From the NCBI GenBank assembly GCA_037893245.1, contig JBAIAA010001594.1:1-64000 (forward strand): a stretch of DNA of 64,000 nt, in the 5' to 3' direction. Shown in pieces: positions 12,309 through 24,552 of the stretch. The position numbers and the translations under genes are program-made. Position 1 is the first letter of the stretch, and every line of letters starts with the position of its first letter. Under the pieces are notes generated by a model that saw only the letters and a program-made list of their open reading frames with translations, was not told the origin of the DNA and made no database searches. Source of the DNA: Crossaster papposus (lineage: Eukaryota; Echinodermata; Asteroidea; Velatida; Solasteridae).

Positions 12309-15300
12309 AAATAAACACATGATGTGGGAACAAGCCCTCGAGTTAAATATGTAAAGGGAAAGAAGTGTGCATAAGAAATATGTAAAGGGAAAGAAGTGTG
12401 CATAAGAAATATGTAAAGGGAAAGAAGTGTGCATAATAAATATGTAAAGGGAAAGAAGTGTGCATCATAAATATGTAAAGGGAAAGAAGTGTGCATAATA
12501 AATATGTAAAGGGAAAGAAGTGTGCATAATAAATATGTAAAGGGAAAGAAGTGTGCATAATAAATATGTAAAGGGAAAGAAGTGTGCATAAGAAATATGT
12601 AAAGGGAAAAAAGTGTGCATAAGAAATATGTAAAGGGAAAGAAGTGTGCATAAGAAATATGTAAAGGGAAAGAAGTGTGCATAAGAAATATGTAAAGGGA
12701 AAGAAGTGTGCATAAGAAATATGTAAAGGGAAAGAAGTGTGCATAAGAAATATGTAAAGGGAAAGAAGTGTGCATAAGAAATATGTAAAGGGAAAGAAGT
12801 GTGCATAAGAAATATGTAAAGGGAAAGAAGTGTGCATAAGAAATATGTAAAGGGAAAGAAGTGTGCATAAGAAATATGTAAAGGGAAAGAAGTGTGCATA
12901 AGAAATATGTAAAGGGAAAGAAGTGTGCATAAGAAATATGTAAAGGGAAAGAAGTGTGCATAAGAAATATGTAAAGGGAAAGAAGTGTGCATAAGAAATA
13001 TGTAAAGGGAAAGAAGTGTGCATAATAAATATGTAAAGGGAAAGAAGTGTGCATAAGAAATATGTAAAGGGAAAGAAGTGTGCATAAGAAATATGTAAAG
13101 GGAAAGAAGTGTGCATAAGAAATATGTAAAGGGAAAGAAGTGTGCATAATAAATATGTAAAGGGAAAGAAGTGTGCATAAGAAATATGTAAAGGGAAAAA
13201 AGTGTGCATAAGAAATATGTAAAGGGAAAGAAGTGTGCATAAGAAATATGTAAAGGGAAAGAAGTGTGCATAAGAAATATGTAAAGGGAAAGAAGTGTGC
13301 ATAAGAAATATGTAAAGGGAAAGAAGTGTGCATAAGAAATATGTAAAGGGAAAGAAGTGTGCATAAGAAATATGTAAAGGGAAAGAAGTGTGCATAAGAA
13401 ATATGTAAAGGGAAAGAAGTGTGCATAAGAAATATGTAAAGGGAAAGAAGTGTGCATAAGAAATATGTAAAGGGAAAGAAGTGTGCATAAGAAATATGTA
13501 AAGGGAAAGAAGTGTGCATAAGAAATATGTAAAGGGAAAGAAGTGTGCATAAGAAATATGTAAAGGGAAAGAAGTGTGCATAAGAAATATGTAAAGGGAA
13601 AGAAGTGTGCATAAGAAATATGTAAAGGGAAAGAAGTGTGCATAAGAAATATGTAAAGGGAAAGAAGTGTGCATAAGAAATATGTAAAGGGAAAGAAGTG
13701 TGCATAAGAAATATGTAAAGGGAAAGAAGTGTGCATAAGAAATATGTAAAGGGAAAGAAGTGTGCATAAGAAATATGTAAAGGGAAAGAAGTGTGCATAA
13801 GAAATATGTAAAGGGAAAGAAGTGTGCATAAGAAATATGTAAAGGGAAAGAAGTGTGCATAAGAAATATGTAAAGGGAAAGAAGTGTGCATAAGAAATAT
13901 GTAAAGGGAAAGAAGTGTGCATAAGAAATATGTAAAGGGAAAGAAGTGTGCATAAGAAATATGTAAAGGGAAAGAAGTGTGCATAAGAAATATGTAAAGG
14001 GAAAGAAGTGTGCATAAGAAATATGTAAAGGGAAAGAAGTGTGCATAAGAAATATGTAAAGGGAAAGAAGTGTGCATAAGAAATATGTAAAGGGAAAGAA
14101 GTGTGCATAAGAAATATGTAAAGGGAAAGAAGTGTGCATAAGAAATATGTAAAGGGAAAAAAGTGTGCATAAGAAATATGTAAAGGGAAAGAAGTGTGCA
14201 TAAGAAATATGTAAAGGGAAAGAAGTGTGCATAAGAAATAAACACATGATGTGGGAACAAGCCCTCGAGTTAAATATGTAAAGGGAAAGAAGTGTGCATA
14301 AGAAATATGTAAAGGGAAAGAAGTGTGCATAAGAAATATGTAAAGGGAAAGAAGTGTGCATAATAAATATGTAAAGGGAAAGAAGTGTGCATCATAAATA
14401 TGTAAAAGGAAAGAAGTGTGCATAATAAATATGTAAAGGGAAAGAAGTGTGCATAATAAATATGTAAAGGGAAAGAAGTGTGCATAAGAAATATGTAAAG
14501 GGAAAGAAGTGTGCATAAGAAATATGTAAAGGGAAAAAAGTGTGCATAAGAAATATGTAAAGGGAAAGAAGTGTGCATAAGAAATATGTAAAGGGAAAGA
14601 AGTGTGCATAAGAAATATGTAAAGGGAAAGAAGTGTGCATAAGAAATATGTAAAGGGAAAGAAGTGTGCATAAGAAATATGTAAAGGGAAAGAAGTGTGC
14701 ATAAGAAATATGTAAAGGGAAAGAAGTGTGCATAAGAAATATGTAAAGGGAAAGAAGTGTGCATAAGAAATATGTAAAGGGAAAAAAGTGTGCATAAGAA
14801 ATATGTAAAGGGAAAGAAGTGTGCATAAGAAATATGTAAAGGGAAAGAAGTGTGCATAAGAAATAAACACATGATGTGGGAACAAGCCCTCGAGTTAAAT
14901 ATGTAAAGGGAAAGAAGTGTGCATAAGAAATATGTAAAGGGAAAGAAGTGTGCATAAGAAATATGTAAAGGGAAAGAAGTGTGCATAATAAATATGTAAA
15001 GGGAAAGAAGTGTGCATCATAAATATGTAAAAGGAAAGAAGTGTGCATAATAAATATGTAAAGGGAAAGAAGTGTGCATAATAAATATGTAAAGGGAAAG
15101 AAGTGTGCATAAGAAATATGTAAAGGGAAAGAAGTGTGCATAAGAAATATGTAAAGGGAAAAAAGTGTGCATAAGAAATATGTAAAGGGAAAGAAGTGTG
15201 CATAAGAAATATGTAAAGGGAAAGAAGTGTGCATAAGAAATATGTAAAGGGAAAGAAGTGTGCATAAGAAATATGTAAAGGGAAAGAAGTGTGCATAAGA

Positions 15301-18300
15301 AATATGTAAAGGGAAATAAGTGTGCATAAGAAAAATGTAAAGGGAAAGAAGTGTGCATAAGAAATATGTAAAGGGAAAGAAGTGTGCATAAGAAATATGT
15401 AAAGGGAAAGAAGTGTGCATAAGAAATATGTAAAGGGAAAGAAGTGTGCATAAGAAATATGTAAAGGGAAAGAAGTGTGCATAAGAAATATGTAAAGGGA
15501 AAGAAGTGTGCATAAGAAATATGTAAAGGGAAAGAAGTGTGCATAAGAAATATGTAAAGGGAAAGAAGTGTGCATAAGAAATATGTAAAGGGAAAGAAGT
15601 GTGCATAAGAAATATGTAAAGGGAAAGAAGTGTGCATAAGAAATATGTAAAGGGAAAGAAGTGTGCATAAGAAATATGTAAAGGGAAAGAAGTGTGCATA
15701 AGAAATATGTAAAGGGAAAGAAGTGTGCATAAGAAATATGTAAAGGGAAAGAAGTGTGCATAAGAAATATGTAAAGGGAAAGAAGTGTGCATAAGAAATA
15801 TGTAAAGGGAAAGAAGTGTGCATAAGAAATATGTAAAGGGAAAGAAGTGTGCATAAGAAATATGTAAAGGGAAAGAAGTGTGCATAAGAAATATGTAAAG
15901 GGAAAGAAGTGTGCATAAGAAATATGTAAAGGGAAAGAAGTGTGCATAAGAAATATGTAAAGGGAAAGAAGTGTGCATAAGAAATATGTAAAGGGAAAGA
16001 AGTGTGCATAAGAAATATGTAAAGGGAAAGAAGTGTGCATAAGAAATATGTAAAGGGAAAGAAGTGTGCATAAGAAATATGTAAAGGGAAAGAAGTGTGC
16101 ATAAGAAATATGTAAAGGGAAAGAAGTGTGCATAAGAAATATGTAAAGGGAAAGAAGTGTGCATAAGAAATATGTAAAGGGAAAGAAGTGTGCATAAGAA
16201 ATATGTAAAGGGAAAGAAGTGTGCATAAGAAATATGTAAAGGGAAAGAAGTGTGCATAATAAATATGTAAAGGGAAAGAAGTGTGCATAAGAAATATGTA
16301 AAGGGAAAGAAGTGTGCATAAGAAATATGTAAAGGGAAAGAAGTGTGCATAAGAAATATGTAAAGGGAAAGAAGTGTGCATAATAAATATGTAAAGGGAA
16401 AGAAGTGTGCATAAGAAATATGTAAAGGGAAAGAAGTGTGCATAAGAAATATGTAAAGGGAAAGAAGTGTGCATAAGAAATATGTAAAGGGAAAGAAGTG
16501 TGCATAATAAATATGTAAAGGGAAAGAAGTGTGCATAAGAAATATGTAAAGGGAAAAAAGTGTGCATAAGAAATATGTAAAGGGAAAGAAGTGTGCATAA
16601 GAAATATGTAAAGGGAAAGAAGTGTGCATAAGAAATATGTAAAGGGAAAGAAGTGTGCATAAGAAATATGTAAAGGGAAAGAAGTGTGCATAAGAAATAT
16701 GTAAAGGGAAAGAAGTGTGCATAAGAAATATGTAAAGGGAAAGAAGTGTGCATAAGAAATATGTAAAGGGAAAGAAGTGTGCATAAGAAATATGTAAAGG
16801 GAAAGAAGTGTGCATAAGAAATATGTAAAGGGAAAGAAGTGTGCATAAGAAATATGTAAAGGGAAAGAAGTGTGCATAAGAAATATGTAAAGGGAAAGAA
16901 GTGTGCATAAGAAATATGTAAAGGGAAAGAAGTGTGCATAAGAAATATGTAAAGGGAAAGAAGTGTGCATAAGAAATATGTAAAGGGAAAGAAGTGTGCA
17001 TAAGAAATATGTAAAGGGAAAGAAGTGTGCATAAGAAATATGTAAAGGGAAAGAAGTGTGCATAAGAAATATGTAAAGGGAAAGAAGTGTGCATAAGAAA
17101 TATGTAAAGGGAAAGAAGTGTGCATAAGAAATATGTAAAGGGAAAGAAGTGTGCATAAGAAATATGTAAAGGGAAAGAAGTGTGCATAAGAAATATGTAA
17201 AGGGAAAGAAGTGTGCATAAGAAATATGTAAAGGGAAAGAAGTGTGCATAAGAAATATGTAAAGGGAAAGAAGTGTGCATAAGAAATATGTAAAGGGAAA
17301 GAAGTGTGCATAAGAAATATGTAAAGGGAAAGAAGTGTGCATAAGAAATATGTAAAGGGAAAGAAGTGTGCATAAGAAATATGTAAAGGGAAAGAAGTGT
17401 GCATAAGAAATATGTAAAGGGAAAGAAGTGTGCATAAGAAATATGTAAAGGGAAAGAAGTGTGCATAAGAAATATGTAAAGGGAAAGAAGTGTGCATAAG
17501 AAATATGTAAAGGGAAAAAAGTGTGCATAAGAAATATGTAAAGGGAAAGAAGTGTGCATAAGAAATATGTAAAGGGAAAGAAGTGTGCATAAGAAATAAA
17601 CACATGATGTGGGAACAAGCCCTCGAGTTAAATATGTAAAGGGAAAGAAGTGTGCATAAGAAATATGTAAAGGGAAAGAAGTGTGCATAAGAAATATGTA
17701 AAGGGAAAGAAGTGTGCATAATAAATATGTAAAGGGAAAGAAGTGTGCATCATAAATATGTAAAAGGAAAGAAGTGTGCATAATAAATATGTAAAGGGAA
17801 AGAAGTGTGCATAATAAATATGTAAAGGGAAAGAAGTGTGCATAAGAAATATGTAAAGGGAAAGAAGTGTGCATAAGAAATATGTAAAGGGAAAAAAGTG
17901 TGCATAAGAAATATGTAAAGGGAAAGAAGTGTGCATAAGAAATATGTAAAGGGAAAGAAGTGTGCATAAGAAATATGTAAAGGGAAAGAAGTGTGCATAA
18001 GAAATATGTAAAGGGAAAGAAGTGTGCATAAGAAAAATGTAAAGGGAAAGAAGTGTGCATAAGAAATATGTAAAGGGAAAGAAGTGTGCATAAGAAATAT
18101 GTAAAGGGAAAGAAGTGTGCATAAGAAATATGTATAGGGAAAGAAGTGTGCATAAGAAATATGTAAAGGGAAAGAAGTGTGCATAAGAAATATGTAAAGG
18201 GAAAGAAGTGTGCATAAGAAATATGTAAAGGGAAAGAAGTGTGCATAAGAAATATGTAAAGGGAAAGAAGTGTGCATAAGAAATATGTAAAGGGAAAGAA

Positions 18301-21300
18301 GTGTGCATAAGAAATATGTAAAGGGAAAGAAGTGTGCATAAGAAATATGTAAAGGGAAAGAAGTGTGCATAAGAAATATGTAAAGGGAAAGAAGTGTGCA
18401 TAAGAAATATGTAAAGGGAAAGAAGTGTGCATAAGAAATATGTAAAGGGAAAGAAGTGTGCATAAGAAATATGTAAAGGGAAAGAAGTGTGCATAAGAAA
18501 TATGTAAAGGGAAAGAAGTGTGCATAAGAAATATGTAAAGGGAAAGAAGTGTGCATAAGAAATATGTAAAGGGAAAGAAGTGTGCATAAGAAATATGTAA
18601 AGGGAAAGAAGTGTGCATAAGAAATATGTAAAGGGAAAGAAGTGTGCATAAGAAATATGTAAAGGGAAAGAAGTGTGCATAAGAAATATGTAAAGGGAAA
18701 GAAGTGTGCATAAGAAATATGTAAAGGGAAAGAAGTGTGCATAAGAAATATGTAAAGGGAAAGAAGTGTGCATAAGAAATATGTAAAGGGAAAGAAGTGT
18801 GCATAAGAAATATGTAAAGGGAAAGAAGTGTGCATAAGAAATATGTAAAGGGAAAGAAGTGTGCATAAGAAATATGTAAAGGGAAAGAAGTGTGCATAAG
18901 AAATATGTAAAGGGAAAGAAGTGTGCATAAGAAATATGTAAAGGGAAAGAAGTGTGCATAAGAAATATGCAAAGGGAAAGAAGTGTGCATAAGAAATATG
19001 TAAAGGGAAAGAAGTGTGCATAAGAAATATGTAAAGGGAAAGAAGTGTGCATAAGAAATATGTAAAGGGAAAGAAGTGTGCATAAGAAATATGCAAAGGG
19101 AAAGAAGTGTGCATAAGAAATATGTAAAGGGAAAGAAGTGTGCATAAGAAATATGTAAAGGGAAAGAAGTGTGCATAAGAAATATGTAAAGGGAAAGAAG
19201 TGTGCATAAGAAATATGTAAAGGGAAAGAAGTGTGCATAAGAAATATGTAAAGGGAAAGAAGTGTGCATAAGAAATATGTAAAGGGAAAGAAGTGTGCAT
19301 AAGAAATATGTAAAGGGAAATAAGTGTGCATAAGAAATATGTAAAGAGAAAGAAGTGTGCATAAGAAATATGTAAAGGGAAAGAAGTGTGCATAAGAAAT
19401 ATGTAAAGGGAAAGAAGTGTGCATAAGAAATATGTAAAGGGAAAGAAGTGTGCATAAGAAATATGTAAAGGGAAAGAAGTGTGCATAAGAAATATGTAAA
19501 GGGAAAGAAGTGTGCATAAGAAATATGTAAAGGGAAAGAAGTGTGCATAAGAAATATGTAAAGGGAAAGAAGTGTGCATAAGAAATATGTAAAGGGAAAG
19601 AAGTGTGCATAAGAAATATGTAAAGGGAAAGAAGTGTGCATAAGAAATATGTAAAGGGAAAGAAGTGTGCATAAGAAATATGTAAAGGGAAAGAAGTGTG
19701 CATAAGAAATATGTAAAGGGAAAGAAGTGTGCATAAGAAATATGTAAAGGGAAAGAAGTGTGCATAAGAAATATGTAAAGGGAAAGAAGTGTGCATAAGA
19801 AATATGTAAAGGGAAAGAAGTGTGCATAAGAAATATGTAAAGAGAAAGAAGTGTGCATAAGAAATATGTAAAGGGAAAGAAGTGTGCATAAGAAATATGT
19901 AAAGGGAAATAAGTGTGCATAAGAAATATGTAAAGGGAAAGAAGTGTGCATAAGAAATATGTAAAGGGAAAGAAGTGTGCATAAGAAATATGTAAAGGGA
20001 AAGAAGTGTGCATAAGAAATATGTAAAGGGAAAGAAGTGTGCATAAGAAATATGTAAAGGGAAAGAAGTGTGCATAAGAAATATGTAAAGGGAAAGAAGT
20101 GTGCATAAGAAATATGTAAAGGGAAAGAAGTGTGCATAAGAAATATGTAAAGGGAAAGAAGTGTGCATAAGAAATATGTAAAGGGAAAGAAGTGTGCATA
20201 AGAAATATGTAAAGGGAAAGAAGTGTGCATAAGAAATAAACACATGATGTGGGAACAAGCCCTCGAGTTAAATATGTAAAGGGAAAGAAGTGTGCATAAT
20301 AAATATGTAAAGGGAAAGAAGTGTGCATAATAAATATGTAAAGGGAAAGAAGTGTGCATAATAAATATGTAAAGGGAAAGAAGTGTGCATCATAAATATG
20401 TAAAGGGAAAGAAGTGTGCATAATAAATATGTAAAGGGAAAGAAGTGTGCATAATAAATATGTAAAGGGAAAGAAGTGTGCATAATAAATATGTAAAGGG
20501 AAAGAAGTGTGCATAAGAAATATGTAAAGGGAAAAAAGTGTGCATAATAAATATGTAAAGGGAAAGAAGTGTGCATAAGAAATATGTAAAGGGAAAGAAG
20601 TGTGCATAAGAAATATGTAAAGGGAAAGAAGTGTGCATAAGAAATATGTAAAGGGAAAGAAGTGTGCATAAGAAATATGTAAAGGGAAAGAAGTGTGCAT
20701 AAGAAATATGTAAAGGGAAAGAAGTGTGCATAAGAAATATGTAAAGGGAAAGAAGTGTGCATAAGAAATATGTAAAGGGAAAGAAGTGTGCATAAGAAAT
20801 ATGTAAAGGGAAAGAAGTGTGCATAAGAAATATGTAAAGGGAAAGAAGTGTGCATAAGAAATATGTAAAGGGAAAGAAGTGTGCATAAGAAATATGTAAA
20901 GGGAAAGAAGTGTGCATAAGAAATATGTAAAGGGAAAGAAGTGTGCATAAGAAATATGTAAAGGGAAAGAAGTGTGCATAAGAAATATGTAAAGGGAAAA
21001 AAGTGTGCATAAGAAATATGTAAAGGGAAAGAAGTGTGCATAAGAAATATGTAAAGGGAAAGAAGTGTGCATAAGAAATATGTAAAGGGAAAGAAGTGTG
21101 CATAAGAAATATGTAAAGGGAAAGAAGTGTGCATAAGAAATATGTAAAGGGAAAGAAGTGTGCATAAGAAATATGTAAAGGGAAAGAAGTGTGCATAAGA
21201 AATATGTAAAGGGAAAGAAGTGTGCATAAGAAATATGTAAAGGGAAAGAAGTGTGCATAAGAAATATGTAAAGGAAAAGAAGTGTGCATAAGAAATATGT

Positions 21301-24300
21301 AAAGGGAAAGAAGTGTGCATAAGAAATATGTAAAGGGAAAGAAGTGTGCATAAGAAATATGTAAAGGGAAAGAAGTGTGCATAAGAAATATGTAAAGGGA
21401 AAGAAGTGTGCATAAGAAATATGTAAAGGGAAAGAAGTGTGCATAAGAAATATGTAAAGGGAAAGAAGTGTGCATAAGAAATATGTAAAGGGAAAGAAGT
21501 GTGCATAAGAAATATGTAAAGGGAAAGAAGTGTGCATAAGAAATATGTAAAGGGAAAGAAGTGTGCATAAGAAATATGTAAAGGGAAAGAAGTGTGCATA
21601 AGAAATATGTAAAGGGAAAGAAGTGTGCATAAGAAATATGTAAAGGGAAAGAAGTGTGCATAAGAAATATGTAAAGGGAAAGAAGTGTGCATAAGAAATA
21701 TGTAAAGGGAAAGAAGTGTGCATAAGAAATATGTAAAGGGAAAGAAGTGTGCATAAGAAATATGTAAAGGGAAAAAAGTGTGCATAAGAAATATGTAAAG
21801 GGAAAGAAGTGTGCATAAGAAATATGTAAAGGGAAAGAAGTGTGCATAAGAAATAAACACATGATGTGGGAACAAGCCCTCGAGTTAAATATGTAAAGGG
21901 AAAGAAGTGTGCATAAGAAATATGTAAAGGGAAATAAGTGTGCATAAGAAATATGTAAAGGGAAAGAAGTGTGCATAATAAATATGTAAAGGGAAAGAAG
22001 TGTGCATCATAAATATGTAAAGGGAAAGAAGTGTGCATAATAAATATGTAAAGGGAAAGAAGTGTGCATAATAAATATGTAAAGGGAAAGAAGTGTGCAT
22101 AATAAATATGTAAAGGGAAAGAAGTGTGCATAAGAAATATGTAAAGGGAAAAAAGTGTGCATAAGAAATATGTAAAGGGAAAGAAGTGTGCATAAGAAAT
22201 ATGTAAAGGGAAAGAAGTGTGCATAAGAAATATGTAAAGGGAAAGAAGTGTGCATAAGAAATATGTAAAGGGAAAGAAGTGTGCATAAGAAAAATGTAAA
22301 GGGAAAGAAGTGTGCATAAGAAATATGTAAAGGGAAAGAAGTGTGCATAAGAAATATGTAAAGGGAAAGAAGTGTGCATAAGAAATATGTAAAGGGAAAG
22401 AAGTGTGCATAAGAAATATGTAAAGGGAAAGAAGTGTGCATAAGAAATATGTAAAGGGAAAGAAGTGTGCATAAGAAATATGTAAAGGGAAAGAAGTGTG
22501 CATAAGAAATATGTAAAGGGAAAGAAGTGTGCATAAGAAATATGTAAAGGGAAAGAAGTGTGCATAAGAAATATGTAAAGGGAAAGAAGTGTGCATAAGA
22601 AATATGTAAAGGGAAAGAAGTGTGCATAAGAAATATGTAAAGGGAAAGAAGTGTGCATAAGAAATATGTAAAGGGAAAGAAGTGTGCATAAGAAATATGT
22701 AAAGGGAAAGAAGTGTGCATAAGAAATATGTAAAGGGAAAGAAGTGTGCATAAGAAATATGTAAAGGGAAAGAAGTGTGCATAACAAATATGTAAAGGGA
22801 AAGAAGTGTGCATAAGAAATATGTAAAGGGAAAGAAGTGTGCATAAGAAATATGTAAAGGGAAAGAAGTGTGCATAAGAAATATGTAAAGGGAAAGAAGT
22901 GTGCATAAGAAATATGTAAAGGGAAAGAAGTGTGCATAAGAAATATGTAAAGGGAAAGAAGTGTGCATAAGAAATATGTAAAGGGAAAGAAGTGTGCATA
23001 AGAAATATGTAAAGGGAAAGAAGTGTGCATAAGAAATATGTAAAGGGAAAGAAGTGTGCATAAGAAATATGTAAAGGGAAAGAAGTGTGCATAAGAAATA
23101 TGTAAAGGGAAAGAAGTGTGCATAAGAAATATGTAAAGGGAAAGAAGTGTGCATAAGAAATATGTAAAGGGAAAGAAGTGTGCATAAGAAATATGTAAAG
23201 GGAAAGAAGTGTGCATAAGAAATATGTAAAGGGAAAGAAGTGTGCATAAGAAATATGTAAAGGGAAAGAAGTGTGCATAAGAAATATGTAAAGGGAAAGA
23301 AGTGTGCATAAGAAATATGTAAAGGGAAAGAAGTGTGCATAAGAAATATGTAAAGGGAAAGAAGTGTGCATAAGAAATATGTAAAGGGAAAGAAGTGTGC
23401 ATAAGAAATATGTAAAGGGAAAGAAGTGTGCATAAGAAATATGTAAAGGGAAAGAAGTGTGCATAAGAAATATGTAAAGGGAAAGAAGTGTGCATAAGAA
23501 ATATGTAAAGGGAAAGAAGTGTGCATAAGAAATATGTAAAGGGAAAGAAGTGTGCATAAGAAATATGTAAAGGGAAAGAAGTGTGCATAAGAAATATGTA
23601 AAGGGAAAGAAGTGTGCATAAGAAATATGTAAAGGGAAAGAAGTGTGCATAAGAAATATGTAAAGGGAAAGAAGTGTGCATAAGAAATATGTAAAGGGAA
23701 AGAAGTGTGCATAATAAATATGTAAAGGGAAAGAAGTGTGCATAAGAAATATGTAAAGGGAAAGAAGTGTGCATAAGAAATATGTAAAGGGAAAGAAGTG
23801 TGCATAAGAAATATGTAAAGGGAAAGAAGTGTGCATAAGAAATATGTAAAGGGAAAGAAGTGTGCATAAGAAATATGTAAAGGGAAAGAAGTGTGCATAA
23901 GAAATATGTAAAGGGAAAGAAGTGTGCATAAGAAATATGTAAAGGGAAAGAAGTGTGCATAAGAAATATGTAAAGGGAAAGAAGTGTGCATAAGAAATAT
24001 GTAAAGGGAAAGAAGTGTGCATAAGAAATATGTAAAGGGAAAGAAGTGTGCATAAGAAATATGTAAAGGGAAAGAAGTGTGCATAAGAAATATGTAAAGG
24101 GAAAGAAGTGTGCATAAGAAATATGTAAAGGGAAAGAAGTGTGCATAAGAAATATGTAAAGGGAAAGAAGTGTGCATAAGAAATATGTAAAGGGAAAGAA
24201 GTGTGCATAAGAAATATGTAAAGGGAAAGAAGTGTGCATAAGAAATATGTAAAGCGAAAGAAGTGTGCATAAGAAATATGTAAAGGGAAAGAAGTGTGCA

Positions 24301-24552
24301 TAAGAAATATGTAAAGGGAAAGAAGTGTGCATAAGAAATATGTAAAGGGAAAGAAGTGTGCATAAGAAATATGTAAAGGGAAAGAAGTGTGCATAAGAAA
24401 TATGTAAAGGGAAAGAAGTGTGCATAAGAAATATGTAAAGGGAAAGAAGTGTGCATAAGAAATATGTAAAGGGAAAAAAGTGTGCATAAGAAATATGTAA
24501 AGGGAAAGAAGTGTGCATAAGAAATATGTAAAGGGAAAGAAGTGTGCATAAG
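12309..24552. repeat. Six related higher-order blocks sharing one positioned variant
   Basis: Each block opens with a 36-bp unit, then a few monomers, then a catCat variant at exactly the same offset. The minus-strand stop it creates lies at 12465, 14392, 15017, 17750, 20390 and 22007, always 122 bp after the reference point in the 36-bp unit. cataaT variants surround it, and an AAAAAAG monomer follows. Block lengths are 1927, 625, 2733, 2640, 1617 and 2702 bp, that is 36 bp plus 61, 19, 87, 84, 51 and 86 monomers. The 5' cassette is conserved while the monomer tail varies, as expected if blocks were copied as units and then grew or shrank inside. The next 36-bp unit (24553) is not followed by this cassette. 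Confidence 0.88.
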
